The notes under the pieces were generated by a model. That model searched no databases. It was not told where the DNA came from and worked only from the letters and a program-made list of their open reading frames with translations. This document shows positions 24,691 to 32,964 of a DNA stretch of 45,881 bases, piece by piece. The DNA is from Undibacterium pigrum. GTDB taxonomy: Bacteria > Pseudomonadota > Gammaproteobacteria > Burkholderiales > Burkholderiaceae_D. The position numbers and the translations under genes were made by a program. Every line of letters begins with the position of its first letter. Positions within the stretch are counted from its first letter, which is position 1. The stretch spans positions 1 to 45,881 of the forward strand of contig NZ_QJKB01000016.1 in the NCBI RefSeq assembly GCF_003201815.1. Direction: 5' to 3'.

Positions 24691-26601
24691 ATGGCAGTTA
24701 TCTCATTAAGCGATGCCCAATTGGCATTCGGTCACGTTGCTCTGCTCGATCATGCAGAGTTTTCCATAGAAGCAGGCGAACGCGTAGGCCTGATCGGGCG
24801 TAATGGTACGGGCAAGTCTTCCTTGCTGAAGATCATTGCACGCACGTCCAAGATTGATGATGGCTTGCTGGTCATGCAGCAAGGCATACAGATCGCCTAT
24901 GTTGAGCAAGAGCCGCAATTTGACATGGAACTCAGCGTGTTTGACGCTGTGGCATCCGGCCTGGGTGAGCTGCCTGCCCTGTTGCAGGAATATGAAGCAC
25001 TGACCGGCCAGTTTGGCGGTGACAATGATGATGCCCTGATGGAGCGCATGCATGACATACAGGTGAAACTGGATGCGGCTGATGCATGGAGTCTAGGTAA
25101 CAAGGTAGAAACCACGCTGGACAAGCTGAACCTGTCAAAAGACGCCATCATGGGCACGCTGTCGGGCGGTATGAAAAAGCGCGTGGCCCTGGCATGTGCG
25201 CTGGTCAGTGCACCTGATGTCCTGCTGCTGGACGAACCAACCAATCACCTGGATTTTTCATCGATACAATGGCTGGAAGCTCTGCTGAAAGACTTTAAAG
25301 GCAGCGTGCTGTTTATCACCCATGACCGTAGTTTTCTAGATAATGTAGCTACCCGCATCATAGAGCTGGATCGCGGCAAGCTGACTTCTTTCCCTGGCAA
25401 CTTCACGACTTACCAGACCCGCAAAGCAGATCTGCTGGAAAATGAAGAAGTAGAAAACGCCAAGTTTGACAAGTTTTTGGCGCAGGAAGAAATCTGGATA
25501 CGCAAAGGCGTCAAAGCCCGCCGCGTGCGCGATGAGGGCCGCGTCAAGCGTCTGGAACAATTGCGTCTGCAACGCAGCGCCCGCCGTGAACAGCAAGGCC
25601 AGGTCAAACTGGACGTAGGCTCTGGTGAGCGTTCAGGCAAGATCGTGGCAGAACTGGAAAACGTCAGCAAACGCTTTGGCGAGAAAGTCATCATCGACGA
25701 TTTTTCCAGCATTATTTTGCGTGGCGACAAGGTTGGTCTCATCGGTCAAAATGGTGCCGGTAAAACCACCCTGCTGAAATTGATTTTGGGTCAGGATGAA
25801 CCAGACAGCGGCACCATAAAACAAGGCAGCAAATTGCAGATCGCTTACTTTGACCAGATGCGTGCGCAACTGAATGAAGAAGCCAGCCTGGCAGACACGA
25901 TAGCGCCGGGTAGTGACTGGGTAGAAGTCAATGGCCAGCGCAAGCATGTGATGTCTTATCTGGGTGACTTTTTGTTTGCACCAGAACGCGCCCGTTCACC
26001 GGTTAAATCGCTCTCAGGTGGTGAACGCAACCGCCTATTGCTGGCTCGCCTGTTCGCTAAGCCAGCCAACGCACTGGTGCTGGATGAACCGACCAATGAC
26101 CTGGATATCGATACTCTGGAATTGCTGGAAGAATTGCTGGAAGAATACACTGGCACTGTCTTCCTGGTCAGCCATGACCGTACCTTCCTCGACAATGTAG
26201 TGACTCAGGTTATCGTTGCTGAAGGCGAAGGCCAATGGCGTGAATTTATTGGTGGTTATAGTGACTGGGAACGCTATCGCAGCACAGTGCCAGTCACCAA
26301 AACAGCGAAGACCGAGCAAAAACCAGCAGTGGCTGCGGTATCGACCATGAGTGCGCCAGCAGCAGCAAAGCCGAAAAAGCTCAGCTACAAAGAGCAGCGT
26401 GAACTGGAAGAGTTGCCCAAGCAGATCGCGGCGCTGGAAGCTGAGCAGGCATCCATCACAGCAAAACTGGCCGATGCCAATCTGTATAAAAACGGGCCGG
26501 AGCAAGCCAATCTCCTGAATGCACGCCATGCCAAAATTGATGAGCAATTGCTGGAAGCGCTGGAAAAATGGGAAGTGATAGAAGCCCGTAGCAAAGGCTA
26601 A
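24691..26601 (+). CDS. uup: ABC-F family ATPase (Uup-type)
   Basis: The start is placed at ATG 24691 (MAVISLSDAQLAFGHV); an in-frame ATG lies 7 codons upstream. The 636-residue protein has two ABC domains and no membrane helices. The first has Walker A GRNGTGKSS, signature LSGGM and Walker B LLLDEPTNHLD. The second has GQNGAGKTT, LSGGERNR and LVLDEPTNDLD. The linker is Arg/Lys-rich (GVKARRVRDEGRVKRLEQLRLQR) and the C-terminus is a charged coiled coil (EQRELEELPKQIAALEAEQ), as in Uup. ABC-F proteins act on the ribosome. The gene is followed by an inverted repeat and a separate secreted-protein gene. Confidence 0.9.
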   Translation: MAVISLSDAQLAFGHVALLDHAEFSIEAGERVGLIGRNGTGKSSLLKIIARTSKIDDGLLVMQQGIQIAYVEQEPQFDMELSVFDAVASGLGELPALLQEYEALTGQFGGDNDDALMERMHDIQVKLDAADAWSLGNKVETTLDKLNLSKDAIMGTLSGGMKKRVALACALVSAPDVLLLDEPTNHLDFSSIQWLEALLKDFKGSVLFITHDRSFLDNVATRIIELDRGKLTSFPGNFTTYQTRKADLLENEEVENAKFDKFLAQEEIWIRKGVKARRVRDEGRVKRLEQLRLQRSARREQQGQVKLDVGSGERSGKIVAELENVSKRFGEKVIIDDFSSIILRGDKVGLIGQNGAGKTTLLKLILGQDEPDSGTIKQGSKLQIAYFDQMRAQLNEEASLADTIAPGSDWVEVNGQRKHVMSYLGDFLFAPERARSPVKSLSGGERNRLLLARLFAKPANALVLDEPTNDLDIDTLELLEELLEEYTGTVFLVSHDRTFLDNVVTQVIVAEGEGQWREFIGGYSDWERYRSTVPVTKTAKTEQKPAVAAVSTMSAPAAAKPKKLSYKEQRELEELPKQIAALEAEQASITAKLADANLYKNGPEQANLLNARHAKIDEQLLEALEKWEVIEARSKG

Positions 26602-26611
26602 ATTCATATTA

Positions 26612-26648
26612 GAATGCATATCTTGTCATTAAAACAGGATATGCATTC
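26612..26648 (+). promoter_or_regulatory. Perfect inverted repeat over the start region of the next gene
   Basis: GAATGCATATC at 26612-26622 pairs perfectly with GATATGCATTC at 26638-26648, with a 15-nt loop. The right arm contains or abuts the AGGA at 26636-26639 and ends 3 bp before ATG 26652. A stem in the mRNA would block the ribosome-binding site, and as DNA it could be an operator. Function is inferred. Confidence 0.45.
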
Positions 26649-26651
26649 ACC

Positions 26652-27479
26652 ATGAAAATGATCCACATTTTCCTGACGCTGCTGAGCATTTCCATCTTTG
26701 GAACTGCGCAGGCAAAAGCAGCAGACTGTCAGGCTGAAAAAAGCTTAACTGAAGTAGCTCTCCAGAACCGGCTCATCATCGTTGATGACTCTCACGGTAT
26801 TGTAGAAATTCCAGACTATCTGTTGCAAGTAGCATGTCGCTTGCTCAACAATGGCAAGCCATTGTTGATAGGCCTGGAGATACCTGCCAGCGAGCAGGAA
26901 GCCATCAATAATTACCTGCAATCTGACGGCGACGCATATGACCGCATGGATTTGTTGAACGGGATTTTTTGGCATAAAGCCAGAAAATATGGCATGGCCA
27001 GTGAGGCAATTTTTTCTGTCATTGAAACCAGTCGCAAATGGAATAAAGCTGGCTTGCCCGTGATGGTATTTGCGTTTGACCAGGCAGAAAACAGCTGGCC
27101 AGTTCGCCTGCAAAAGCAGGAATCATTTTGGGGTGGCTATAGAGAAACCATCATGGCACTCAACATCAATGTACGTGCCAGACTTTACCCACAACACACT
27201 CTATTGATACTGGTAGGCGGCATACACGCACGTAAATATGCCGAGCCCAAAGACAAGTATCCGAGTATGGCTCATACTCTGGCGCAGACTTATCCCAGCT
27301 ATACGATCACTTTTTCTCACCCTGAAGGTGAGGCTTGGTATTGCGGTGGGCAAACCAGGGAAACCATGCAATGTGGCAAGCAAAAATATCCCAAGAGCAG
27401 ATTGCAGACCAACCCTGCTTTCGATGTGACGATAGCACTTGAAAAAATAAGCGCCTCCCCGCCTGCCGTCGACAAATAA
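26652..27479 (+). CDS. Exported ChaN/EreA-like protein of unknown function
   Basis: The 275-residue protein has a signal peptide (MKMIHIFLTLLSISIFGTAQAKA). The mature part has the pattern of the TraB/ChaN/EreA superfamily: LIIVDDSHGIVEIPDYLLQVACRLLNNGKPLLIGLEIPASEQEAINNYL, then LPVMVFAFDQA and TLLILVGGIHARK. In these families the two His (SHG, IHA) and Glu (LEIP) lie in an active or haem-binding pocket. The specific substrate is not visible. Start choice: the next ATG is 6 bp downstream. The gene is preceded by a strong inverted repeat. Confidence 0.6.
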   Translation: MKMIHIFLTLLSISIFGTAQAKAADCQAEKSLTEVALQNRLIIVDDSHGIVEIPDYLLQVACRLLNNGKPLLIGLEIPASEQEAINNYLQSDGDAYDRMDLLNGIFWHKARKYGMASEAIFSVIETSRKWNKAGLPVMVFAFDQAENSWPVRLQKQESFWGGYRETIMALNINVRARLYPQHTLLILVGGIHARKYAEPKDKYPSMAHTLAQTYPSYTITFSHPEGEAWYCGGQTRETMQCGKQKYPKSRLQTNPAFDVTIALEKISASPPAVDK

Positions 27480-27560
27480 ATTTCATTCATCGTCACAGCA
27501 TCAGTATCTATACTTGTACATTGGCATCGCAGCTTGAGAAGCTTGCACGGAGAAGGATAA

Positions 27561-28316
27561 ATGACAAAAGTCGCAAAAATAGCATTGATCACAGGTGGCA
27601 GTCGCGGCATAGGTGCCGCCACGGCACTTCAACTGGCGGCTGCCGGTTATGCAGTCTGTATCAACTATCTGCACAAGCACGAAGCTGCGCAGCAAGTCGT
27701 GCAAGACATACAGTCACAAGGCGGCACAGCGATTGCCATACAGGCTGACGTTGCCAATGAAGTCGACGTCGTGCGCCTGTTTGCAGAGATTGATACGCGA
27801 CTCGGTAAACTGGATGCTTTGGTCAATAATGCGGGCATCCTGATGCAGCAATGCCGCCTGGAAGACTTGACGGCTGAACGTATCAATCGCTTGTTGAGCA
27901 CCAATGTCACCAGTTATTTTTTATGCTGCCGCGAAGCGGTGAAACGCATGTCGACCAGGCATGGTGGCAAAGGTGGTGCTATCGTGAATGTCTCGTCAGC
28001 CGCAGCACGGCTGGGTTCAGCCAATGAATATATCGATTATGCGGCAACCAAGGGGGCCATTGATACCCTGACCAAAGGTTTGTCGGTGGAAGTGGCAAAT
28101 GAGGGCATACGCGTCAACAGCGTGCGGCCAGGGTTGATCTACACCACTATGCATGCTGACGGCGGTGAAGCCAATCGGGTAGAAAGACTCAAGACGAATG
28201 TCCCTATGCAACGCGGTGGTGCACCGGAGGAAGTGGCAGCAGCCATCAGTTTTTTATTAAGCGATGCGGCTTCTTATATCACTGGCAGCTTTGTTGATGT
28301 ATCGGGCGGGCGTTAA
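27561..28316 (+). CDS. Short-chain dehydrogenase/reductase
   Basis: The 251-residue protein is a classical SDR: cofactor loop ITGGSRGIGAATA, ADV site, VNNAGIL, catalytic Ser in IVNVSSAAARLGS, Tyr-Lys in YAATKGAID, and SVRPGLIYT after the active site. GCACGGAGAAGGATAA gives a strong Shine-Dalgarno. Arg/Lys-rich context just after the Rossmann motif is not clear, so NAD versus NADP preference is left open. Its stop lies one base from the stop of the convergent minus-strand gene. Confidence 0.9.
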   Translation: MTKVAKIALITGGSRGIGAATALQLAAAGYAVCINYLHKHEAAQQVVQDIQSQGGTAIAIQADVANEVDVVRLFAEIDTRLGKLDALVNNAGILMQQCRLEDLTAERINRLLSTNVTSYFLCCREAVKRMSTRHGGKGGAIVNVSSAAARLGSANEYIDYAATKGAIDTLTKGLSVEVANEGIRVNSVRPGLIYTTMHADGGEANRVERLKTNVPMQRGGAPEEVAAAISFLLSDAASYITGSFVDVSGGR

Positions 28317-28317
28317 T

Positions 28318-29019
28318 TCATTCAGGCGCACGTCCTGCGGGCGCCATCGCTTGCAAGGTCTGATTCCAGGCAATCAACTGAGCGGGCAGTTCGTCAAATC
28401 GCATTTGCAATAATGAAAATGGCTCTACTGTTAAACGTTTCCTTTTAAACTTCATCTTGACCAGCAGTTCTGCGTGAAGCGACTCTCGTATATAGAACTG
28501 ATGCGAGAAATACGTGTATTTTTCATCGGCATAAATGATGTGCGTAAGCACCTGCACTCGCTGGAAAAGATACACTGGCTTCATGAAACTGACTAGCTGC
28601 GAGACATTCACAAAGGCCGTACCACTCGCCAGCATGGGACCCAGTAAACCGGCTCTGATCACAAAATCGATTTGCGCTGATTCTGCAAGCTGGAAGTATT
28701 TATCACTCTTCAAAGTTTTAATGCCGGTATCCCAGGGGCCGATCCAAAAGTGGGAACAAACCCCGTCTGCAACACTGGTGCGTTTGCGGCCAAATCCATA
28801 GATAAACAAGGCATGCAGTATCGTGAAGACATTACGGATCAATCCAGACACGGCGACACCTTTCAAGCAGAGATGGCGGACAGAGTAGTCAGGGCGATGT
28901 TTCCATCGCCTTGACAGCTTGACCAAGTTCAAGCGGAATCTATTGATGGTGCAGCTTACAAAACAGCAAGCTGGCAAGTGTTTTGACCATTTTAGCATTG
29001 GGATGGTAAAGTCCTGCAT
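28318..29019 (-). CDS. THEM6-like acyl-CoA thioesterase family protein
   Basis: The 233-residue protein has a hydrophobic stretch (IRNVFTILHALFIYGF, about 60-75) followed by a hotdog-fold block: HFWIGPWDTGIKTLKSDKYFQLAESAQIDFVIRAGLL (about 90-126), resembling the D-x-N-x-H-x-N-N-x-x-Y motif in degenerate form. FVNVSQLVSFMKPVYLFQRVQVLTHIIYADEKYTYFSHQF follows. Hotdog thioesterases hydrolyse acyl-CoA. The usual Asn/His residues after D are replaced (GIKTLK), so activity is doubtful. The first 55 residues are atypical; a later start (Met 8) is possible. Confidence 0.5.
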   Translation of the reverse strand: MQDFTIPMLKWSKHLPACCFVSCTINRFRLNLVKLSRRWKHRPDYSVRHLCLKGVAVSGLIRNVFTILHALFIYGFGRKRTSVADGVCSHFWIGPWDTGIKTLKSDKYFQLAESAQIDFVIRAGLLGPMLASGTAFVNVSQLVSFMKPVYLFQRVQVLTHIIYADEKYTYFSHQFYIRESLHAELLVKMKFKRKRLTVEPFSLLQMRFDELPAQLIAWNQTLQAMAPAGRAPE

Positions 29020-29045
29020 TCTGGATTAAAACAGGCTGACTCAGT

Positions 29046-29729
29046 ATGTTGACACTACGCGCACTTACCACATCACTAGGCATATCAGCATCTTTATTGC
29101 TGTGCTTAAGCACTGGCTTTACCACTACAGCCCAGGCACAAAATTTGTATCGCTGTGGCAGCACCTATCAGGATAAGCCTTGCGACAATGGCCAGGCCGG
29201 TCAGTTAATCAAGAAGGCCCAGAGTCAGCCCGTCTCAGATAAACCGCCACTGGATGCACATTGCATGCGCCGCGGGGAAGAAGCAAAAAAAATAATATGG
29301 CTAAAAGAAGGCGGTGCCTTCCAGGATAAAGTAGCGGCTGATGCAAAGACCTCAGAACAACGCAAACTGATTGCTGATGTGTATGCCCTGCGCGGTAATT
29401 CCAGTGATATACGCACGAAGATCGAAAACGACTGCATGGCAGACAAGGATACTGAACGCAAATTTGGTACGCGCTCGTATGAGGATGAAGTCAACCGCCA
29501 TCTGGCTGCTGAACGTAAAGCGGTGAATGGACCAAACACTAAAGACAGCAACAAAGCTGATACAAATGAAGCCGCACGCAAGCAGGAAGCATGTGAGGAT
29601 ATACGCAGGCAAATCAGTACTGCACGCAGCAATCAAAAAGCGGGCGGCAGTGTGCAGGAAATGGAAGCCATGGCAGATAACAAGCGAAGAATTGAAACCA
29701 GCCTGAAAGAAATGGGCTGCTCCAAATAA
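29046..29729 (+). CDS. Exported DUF4124-like protein
   Basis: The 227-residue protein has a signal peptide (ALTTSLGISASLLLCLSTGFTTTAQA). It is followed by NLYRCGSTYQDKPCDNGQ, the Cys-rich motif of DUF4124-type domains (Y-x-C-x(n)-Y-x-D-x-P-C). The rest is charged and helical with several Cys (DAHCMRRG, ENDCMADK, QEACEDIRRQ, EMGCSK). Function is unknown. It is divergent from the thioesterase-like gene (26 bp between starts) and convergent with the isochorismatase gene. Confidence 0.65.
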   Translation: MLTLRALTTSLGISASLLLCLSTGFTTTAQAQNLYRCGSTYQDKPCDNGQAGQLIKKAQSQPVSDKPPLDAHCMRRGEEAKKIIWLKEGGAFQDKVAADAKTSEQRKLIADVYALRGNSSDIRTKIENDCMADKDTERKFGTRSYEDEVNRHLAAERKAVNGPNTKDSNKADTNEAARKQEACEDIRRQISTARSNQKAGGSVQEMEAMADNKRRIETSLKEMGCSK

Positions 29730-29741
29730 GCATGGCAGACT

Positions 29742-29772
29742 GGGGCAATTGATGGACCTGCCATCAAACCCC
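29742..29772. terminator. Hairpin between convergent genes
   Basis: TTGATGG at 29749-29755 pairs with CCATCAA at 29761-29767 around ACCTG, extended by GGGG/CCCC at the base. It lies 13-43 bp after the stop of the DUF4124-like gene and before the stop of the isochorismatase gene. There is no clear T-run. Confidence 0.4.
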
Positions 29773-29793
29773 TCCGTCTTACCAGCCCTGGCT

Positions 29794-30330
29794 TCAAATA
29801 CGAATACCAAACACCTCTTCTGAGGTGCGCACCATGATACGGCTATTGATGGGCGTAGCAATATTCGACCACACCCAGTTATGATGTTCGACGATTTTTT
29901 CAGCCCGCATATGTGGTCTGTCGCCGGTGGTATGCGCATCTGACAAGGCGGTAACATCAAAGCCATGCGATGCTGCTGACCGTACCGTGCTATCCATGCA
30001 AAACTCGGTCGCAAGGCCACATAAGATCAGGTTGCGTGCACCTGTAATTTTCAAGTGGGCAAGCAAACCTGTTTGCGCAAAAGAATCGCAGGCAGTCTTA
30101 TCAACAAAGACATCGCCGGGGGTAAAGGGTAGTTCAGGTATGACTTCCCAACCGGCTGAGCCAGCCAGTGCATCATCGTTGGCATGACGTATGAAAATCA
30201 CCTGACCACCATGCTGACGAATATACTCAGCTGCACGCCTGATGCGGGCAATGACATTTGCCTTATCGTAGCGAGGTGTTCCTGCATGTAGCCATGCATT
30301 TTGCATATCAATAATGAGCAGGGTATCCAT
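29794..30330 (-). CDS. Isochorismatase-family cysteine hydrolase
   Basis: The start is set at ATG 30330 (MDTLLIIDMQNAWLHAG); the frame is open 20 codons further but that extension has no homology-like character. The 178-residue protein shows the family triad: Asp in IIDMQ, Lys in FVDKTACDSF, Cys in LCGLATEFCMDSTVRSA. A cis-peptide-type motif, GLATEFC, precedes the Cys. Such enzymes are amidohydrolases (nicotinamidase, isochorismatase or unknown). The substrate is not known. It is monocistronic. Confidence 0.85.
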   Translation of the reverse strand: MDTLLIIDMQNAWLHAGTPRYDKANVIARIRRAAEYIRQHGGQVIFIRHANDDALAGSAGWEVIPELPFTPGDVFVDKTACDSFAQTGLLAHLKITGARNLILCGLATEFCMDSTVRSAASHGFDVTALSDAHTTGDRPHMRAEKIVEHHNWVWSNIATPINSRIMVRTSEEVFGIRI

Positions 30331-30440
30331 TTTGCAGCACCTAATAATCCAAAAAACATATGATACTGGGTTCTGCATTAAAGCGTGCACTGCGGCAAGC
30401 AGGCAAAAACACGGACTTTGTTAACATCTGAAAAAAAATA

Positions 30441-31304
30441 TCAGTTCAACAAGCTTTGTATTATTTCTTTCGCAAACAATTCTATCAACTGATCAGCCAC
30501 TGCCCTGACTCTGGGAGAGCGCCTGACATCATCATGCATGACTAGCCAGAGCTTTCTCTGGACAGGGCAAGCTTCCTGCTCAATGCGGCACAAGTCCCGG
30601 TGACTCTGGCGCAGATAATGGGGTAAAACAGTAACTCCCATACCAGCGGCAGCACATTGCGCCATGACCATCTGATCATTGCTACGCAAGCTGACGCTAC
30701 GTTGCCCAAGGTACTGCTCCAGCCACTGATGATGTGGTGTGGAGGAGTTTTTTTCATAGGCAATAAACGCCCAGTCTGCGGCAGCATGCTTCTTCAAATA
30801 GGTTTTAGTGGAATACAAGCCATAGCCTATGCTGGCCAAGGGCTTTATGACCAGCCCTGCTGTTTGTGGGCGCGTCATGCGCAGAGCGATATCTGCCTCG
30901 CGCTTACCGAGACTGACTTGCTGGCGCTCTGCCTGCAATTCAAGTTCAATGCCTGTCAGATTTTGACACAGGGTTTTCAAATGCGGGGCAAGCATGAATG
31001 TTGATAAAGTGGGTGGTGCAGAAATGCGCACCACTCCTTCCATTTTTCCAGCTTGCAGCGCTTTTCTTTCAAAACTGAACCAGCGCTCTTCTACCTCCCT
31101 GGCATGAGCAACCAGATCTTGCCCTTCCGTCGTCAATTGCCAGCCACGTACCAGTCTGTCAAATAATCGCAAGCCTAGTGCCGTCTCAAGCGCATCGATA
31201 CGCCGGGCGACAGTGGTATGTTCAACTTGCAGACGACGTGCTGCCCCCGTCAAGGTACCGCAATCGACGAGTGCCAGGAAATAACGTAAATCATCCCAAT
31301 TCAT
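30441..31304 (-). CDS. LysR-family transcriptional regulator
   Basis: The start is taken at the ATG at 31304 (MNWDDLRYFLALVDCGTLTGAARRL); two further ATG codons lie upstream. The helix-turn-helix GTLTGAARRLQVEHTTVARRIDALETALGLRLFDR is at residues 17-51, followed by the effector-binding domain (VVRISAPPTLSTFMLAPHL onward). It is divergent from a quinone-oxidoreductase/lipocalin operon, the usual LysR arrangement, and the 99-bp intergenic space has palindromes. The ligand is unknown. Confidence 0.9.
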   Translation of the reverse strand: MNWDDLRYFLALVDCGTLTGAARRLQVEHTTVARRIDALETALGLRLFDRLVRGWQLTTEGQDLVAHAREVEERWFSFERKALQAGKMEGVVRISAPPTLSTFMLAPHLKTLCQNLTGIELELQAERQQVSLGKREADIALRMTRPQTAGLVIKPLASIGYGLYSTKTYLKKHAAADWAFIAYEKNSSTPHHQWLEQYLGQRSVSLRSNDQMVMAQCAAAGMGVTVLPHYLRQSHRDLCRIEQEACPVQRKLWLVMHDDVRRSPRVRAVADQLIELFAKEIIQSLLN

Positions 31305-31343
31305 CATGGTGCAATTATGCACAGTCCAGGCGAATATTTCAGC

Positions 31344-31403
31344 AATTTTCTTTCTTAACTACTTTGAGTAAGCTGACAGTCAGTCATTCAAAGAAAGAAA
31401 ATT
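31344..31403. promoter_or_regulatory. Palindromes in LysR/oxidoreductase intergenic region
   Basis: AATTTTCTTTCTT at 31344-31356 pairs perfectly with AAGAAAGAAAATT at 31391-31403, immediately before ATG 31404. A second palindrome, CTGACAGTCAG, lies at 31373-31383. This is a plausible binding region for the divergent LysR protein, but the low-complexity arms could be fortuitous. Confidence 0.4.
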
Positions 31404-32402
31404 ATGCAAGCCATACAATTGTTTTCACAAGGCAGCCCCGAAGTACTGGAGTTAAAAGAAATTGCCATGCCTGTACTTAAACATGGCGAGGTACTGGTGC
31501 AGGTCGATTATGCAGGTATCAATTACGCCGACGTATATCAGCGCAATGGACAAAATCCAGCCAGTCTTCCCTGCATACCAGGTGCAGAAGGTGCGGGTAC
31601 GGTAGTAGAAGGCAATGGTGTATTACCATCTGGCACACGGGTAGCATGGTTATCTCAACCAGGCTCGTATGCTGAATACCTGGCAATACCCGCCTGGAAG
31701 CTGATTGCATTGCCAGAATACCTGAGTACATGCAATGCCGCAGCCGCCATGCTGCAAGCGGTGACTGCGCAGTATTTGTGCGAAACCAGTTATCGTGCAC
31801 AAGCTGGAGATACGGCGCTGGTGCATGCCGGTGCTGGCGGTGTTGGCCTGCTGCTAACCCAGATACTGAAGCACAAAGCTGCCAGGGTCATCAGCACGGT
31901 TTCGACAGCAGAAAAAGCCAGGCTATCTCAAGCGGCAGGTGCTGATCATGTGGTGCTGTACACAGAGACCGATTTCGTCAGCGCCGTCAAGGATATGACG
32001 CAACAGCAGGGTGTACACGTGGTCTATGACTCCGTTGGCCTGCACACTTACTTAGCTAGCATGGCATCGCTGCGGCCACTCGGCAGTCTGGTCCTGTTTG
32101 GTCAATCCAGTGGCAATGTGCCTCCCATCGACCCCATGCAGTTGTGCCGCCAGGGCTCTTTATTTCTGACGCGCCCTACCCTTGCTCACCATGTTGCCGA
32201 TGCAGGTAGCCTGCAATACCGCGGCCTGCGTATCTTCACCTGGTTGCGCGAAGGCATACTGGACTTACGCATCAATCAAATCTACCCATTGGAACAGGCA
32301 GCACAGGCCCATGCGGACCTCGAATCACGCCAGACCACAGGAAAACTATTGTTAGCTGTCAGCGCGACTGCCCGCAACTCTTTGACAAGGGAGAAAACAT
32401 GA
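31404..32402 (+). CDS. Quinone-oxidoreductase-like MDR family protein
   Basis: The 332-residue protein has the medium-chain dehydrogenase/reductase layout without structural zinc Cys ligands: VDYAGINYADVYQRNG, IPGAEGAGTVVEGNG, AMLQAVTAQYLC, then the NADPH-binding loop HAGAGGVGLLLTQI. It ends with RQTTGKLLLAVSA. This is typical of NADPH:quinone oxidoreductases of the QOR family. It overlaps the lipocalin-like gene by 4 bp (ATGA) and is divergent from a LysR gene, so LysR probably controls both. Confidence 0.88.
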   Translation: MQAIQLFSQGSPEVLELKEIAMPVLKHGEVLVQVDYAGINYADVYQRNGQNPASLPCIPGAEGAGTVVEGNGVLPSGTRVAWLSQPGSYAEYLAIPAWKLIALPEYLSTCNAAAAMLQAVTAQYLCETSYRAQAGDTALVHAGAGGVGLLLTQILKHKAARVISTVSTAEKARLSQAAGADHVVLYTETDFVSAVKDMTQQQGVHVVYDSVGLHTYLASMASLRPLGSLVLFGQSSGNVPPIDPMQLCRQGSLFLTRPTLAHHVADAGSLQYRGLRIFTWLREGILDLRINQIYPLEQAAQAHADLESRQTTGKLLLAVSATARNSLTREKT

Positions 32403-32947
32403 ACAAGGCATGCAATAATGTGGCATATAAGATGACATGCATGACGCTGAGCTGCATGGCCTTCTTATGCCTTCCTGTCCATGCTTTTACGGAACAGGAA
32501 GTGGACAAGCATGCCCTGGCACAAAAGCGGCTGACTGGCACCTGGACATTGACTGCTGCACCTGAAATTCGCGCTGATGGCAGCCGGGCTGAAACCTTTG
32601 GGAACGATCCCCATGGCCTGTTGATCATCGATGAAAGCGGACGTTATTCACTGCAAATATATAAATCCACTCGAAGCAGATTTGCAGGCGGCGACAAGCG
32701 CAAAGGCACGGAAGCAGAATACCGGGCTGCCGCCCTGGACACCAGTTCACATTATGGCCGCTGTTTCATTGACACCGACCGCAACGTACTGGTGTTCAGA
32801 ATAGAACATGCTTCTTTTCCAAACTGGGATGGCACAGAACAAGCCCGGCAATTTGAATTGAAGGGCGATGAACTGAGCTATCGTGTACCGGCCAGTGCCA
32901 GTGGCAACGGTACAACGGCAATTTCATCATGGAAGAAGTCGCGCTGA
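32399..32947 (+). CDS. Exported lipocalin-like protein
   Basis: The 182-residue protein has a signal peptide (about residues 1-29, ending PVHA-FT). A lipocalin-like domain follows, with G-x-W near its start (RLTGTWTLTAAPEIRADG), HGLLIIDESGRYSLQIYKSTR, AAALDTSSHYGRCFIDTDRN and QARQFELKGDELSYRVPASAS. These domains bind small hydrophobic molecules. The ATGA overlap with the oxidoreductase shows translational coupling, suggesting a related substrate or stress. Confidence 0.75.
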   Translation: MNKACNNVAYKMTCMTLSCMAFLCLPVHAFTEQEVDKHALAQKRLTGTWTLTAAPEIRADGSRAETFGNDPHGLLIIDESGRYSLQIYKSTRSRFAGGDKRKGTEAEYRAAALDTSSHYGRCFIDTDRNVLVFRIEHASFPNWDGTEQARQFELKGDELSYRVPASASGNGTTAISSWKKSR

Positions 32948-32964
32948 ACAAAAACGCGAGCACT

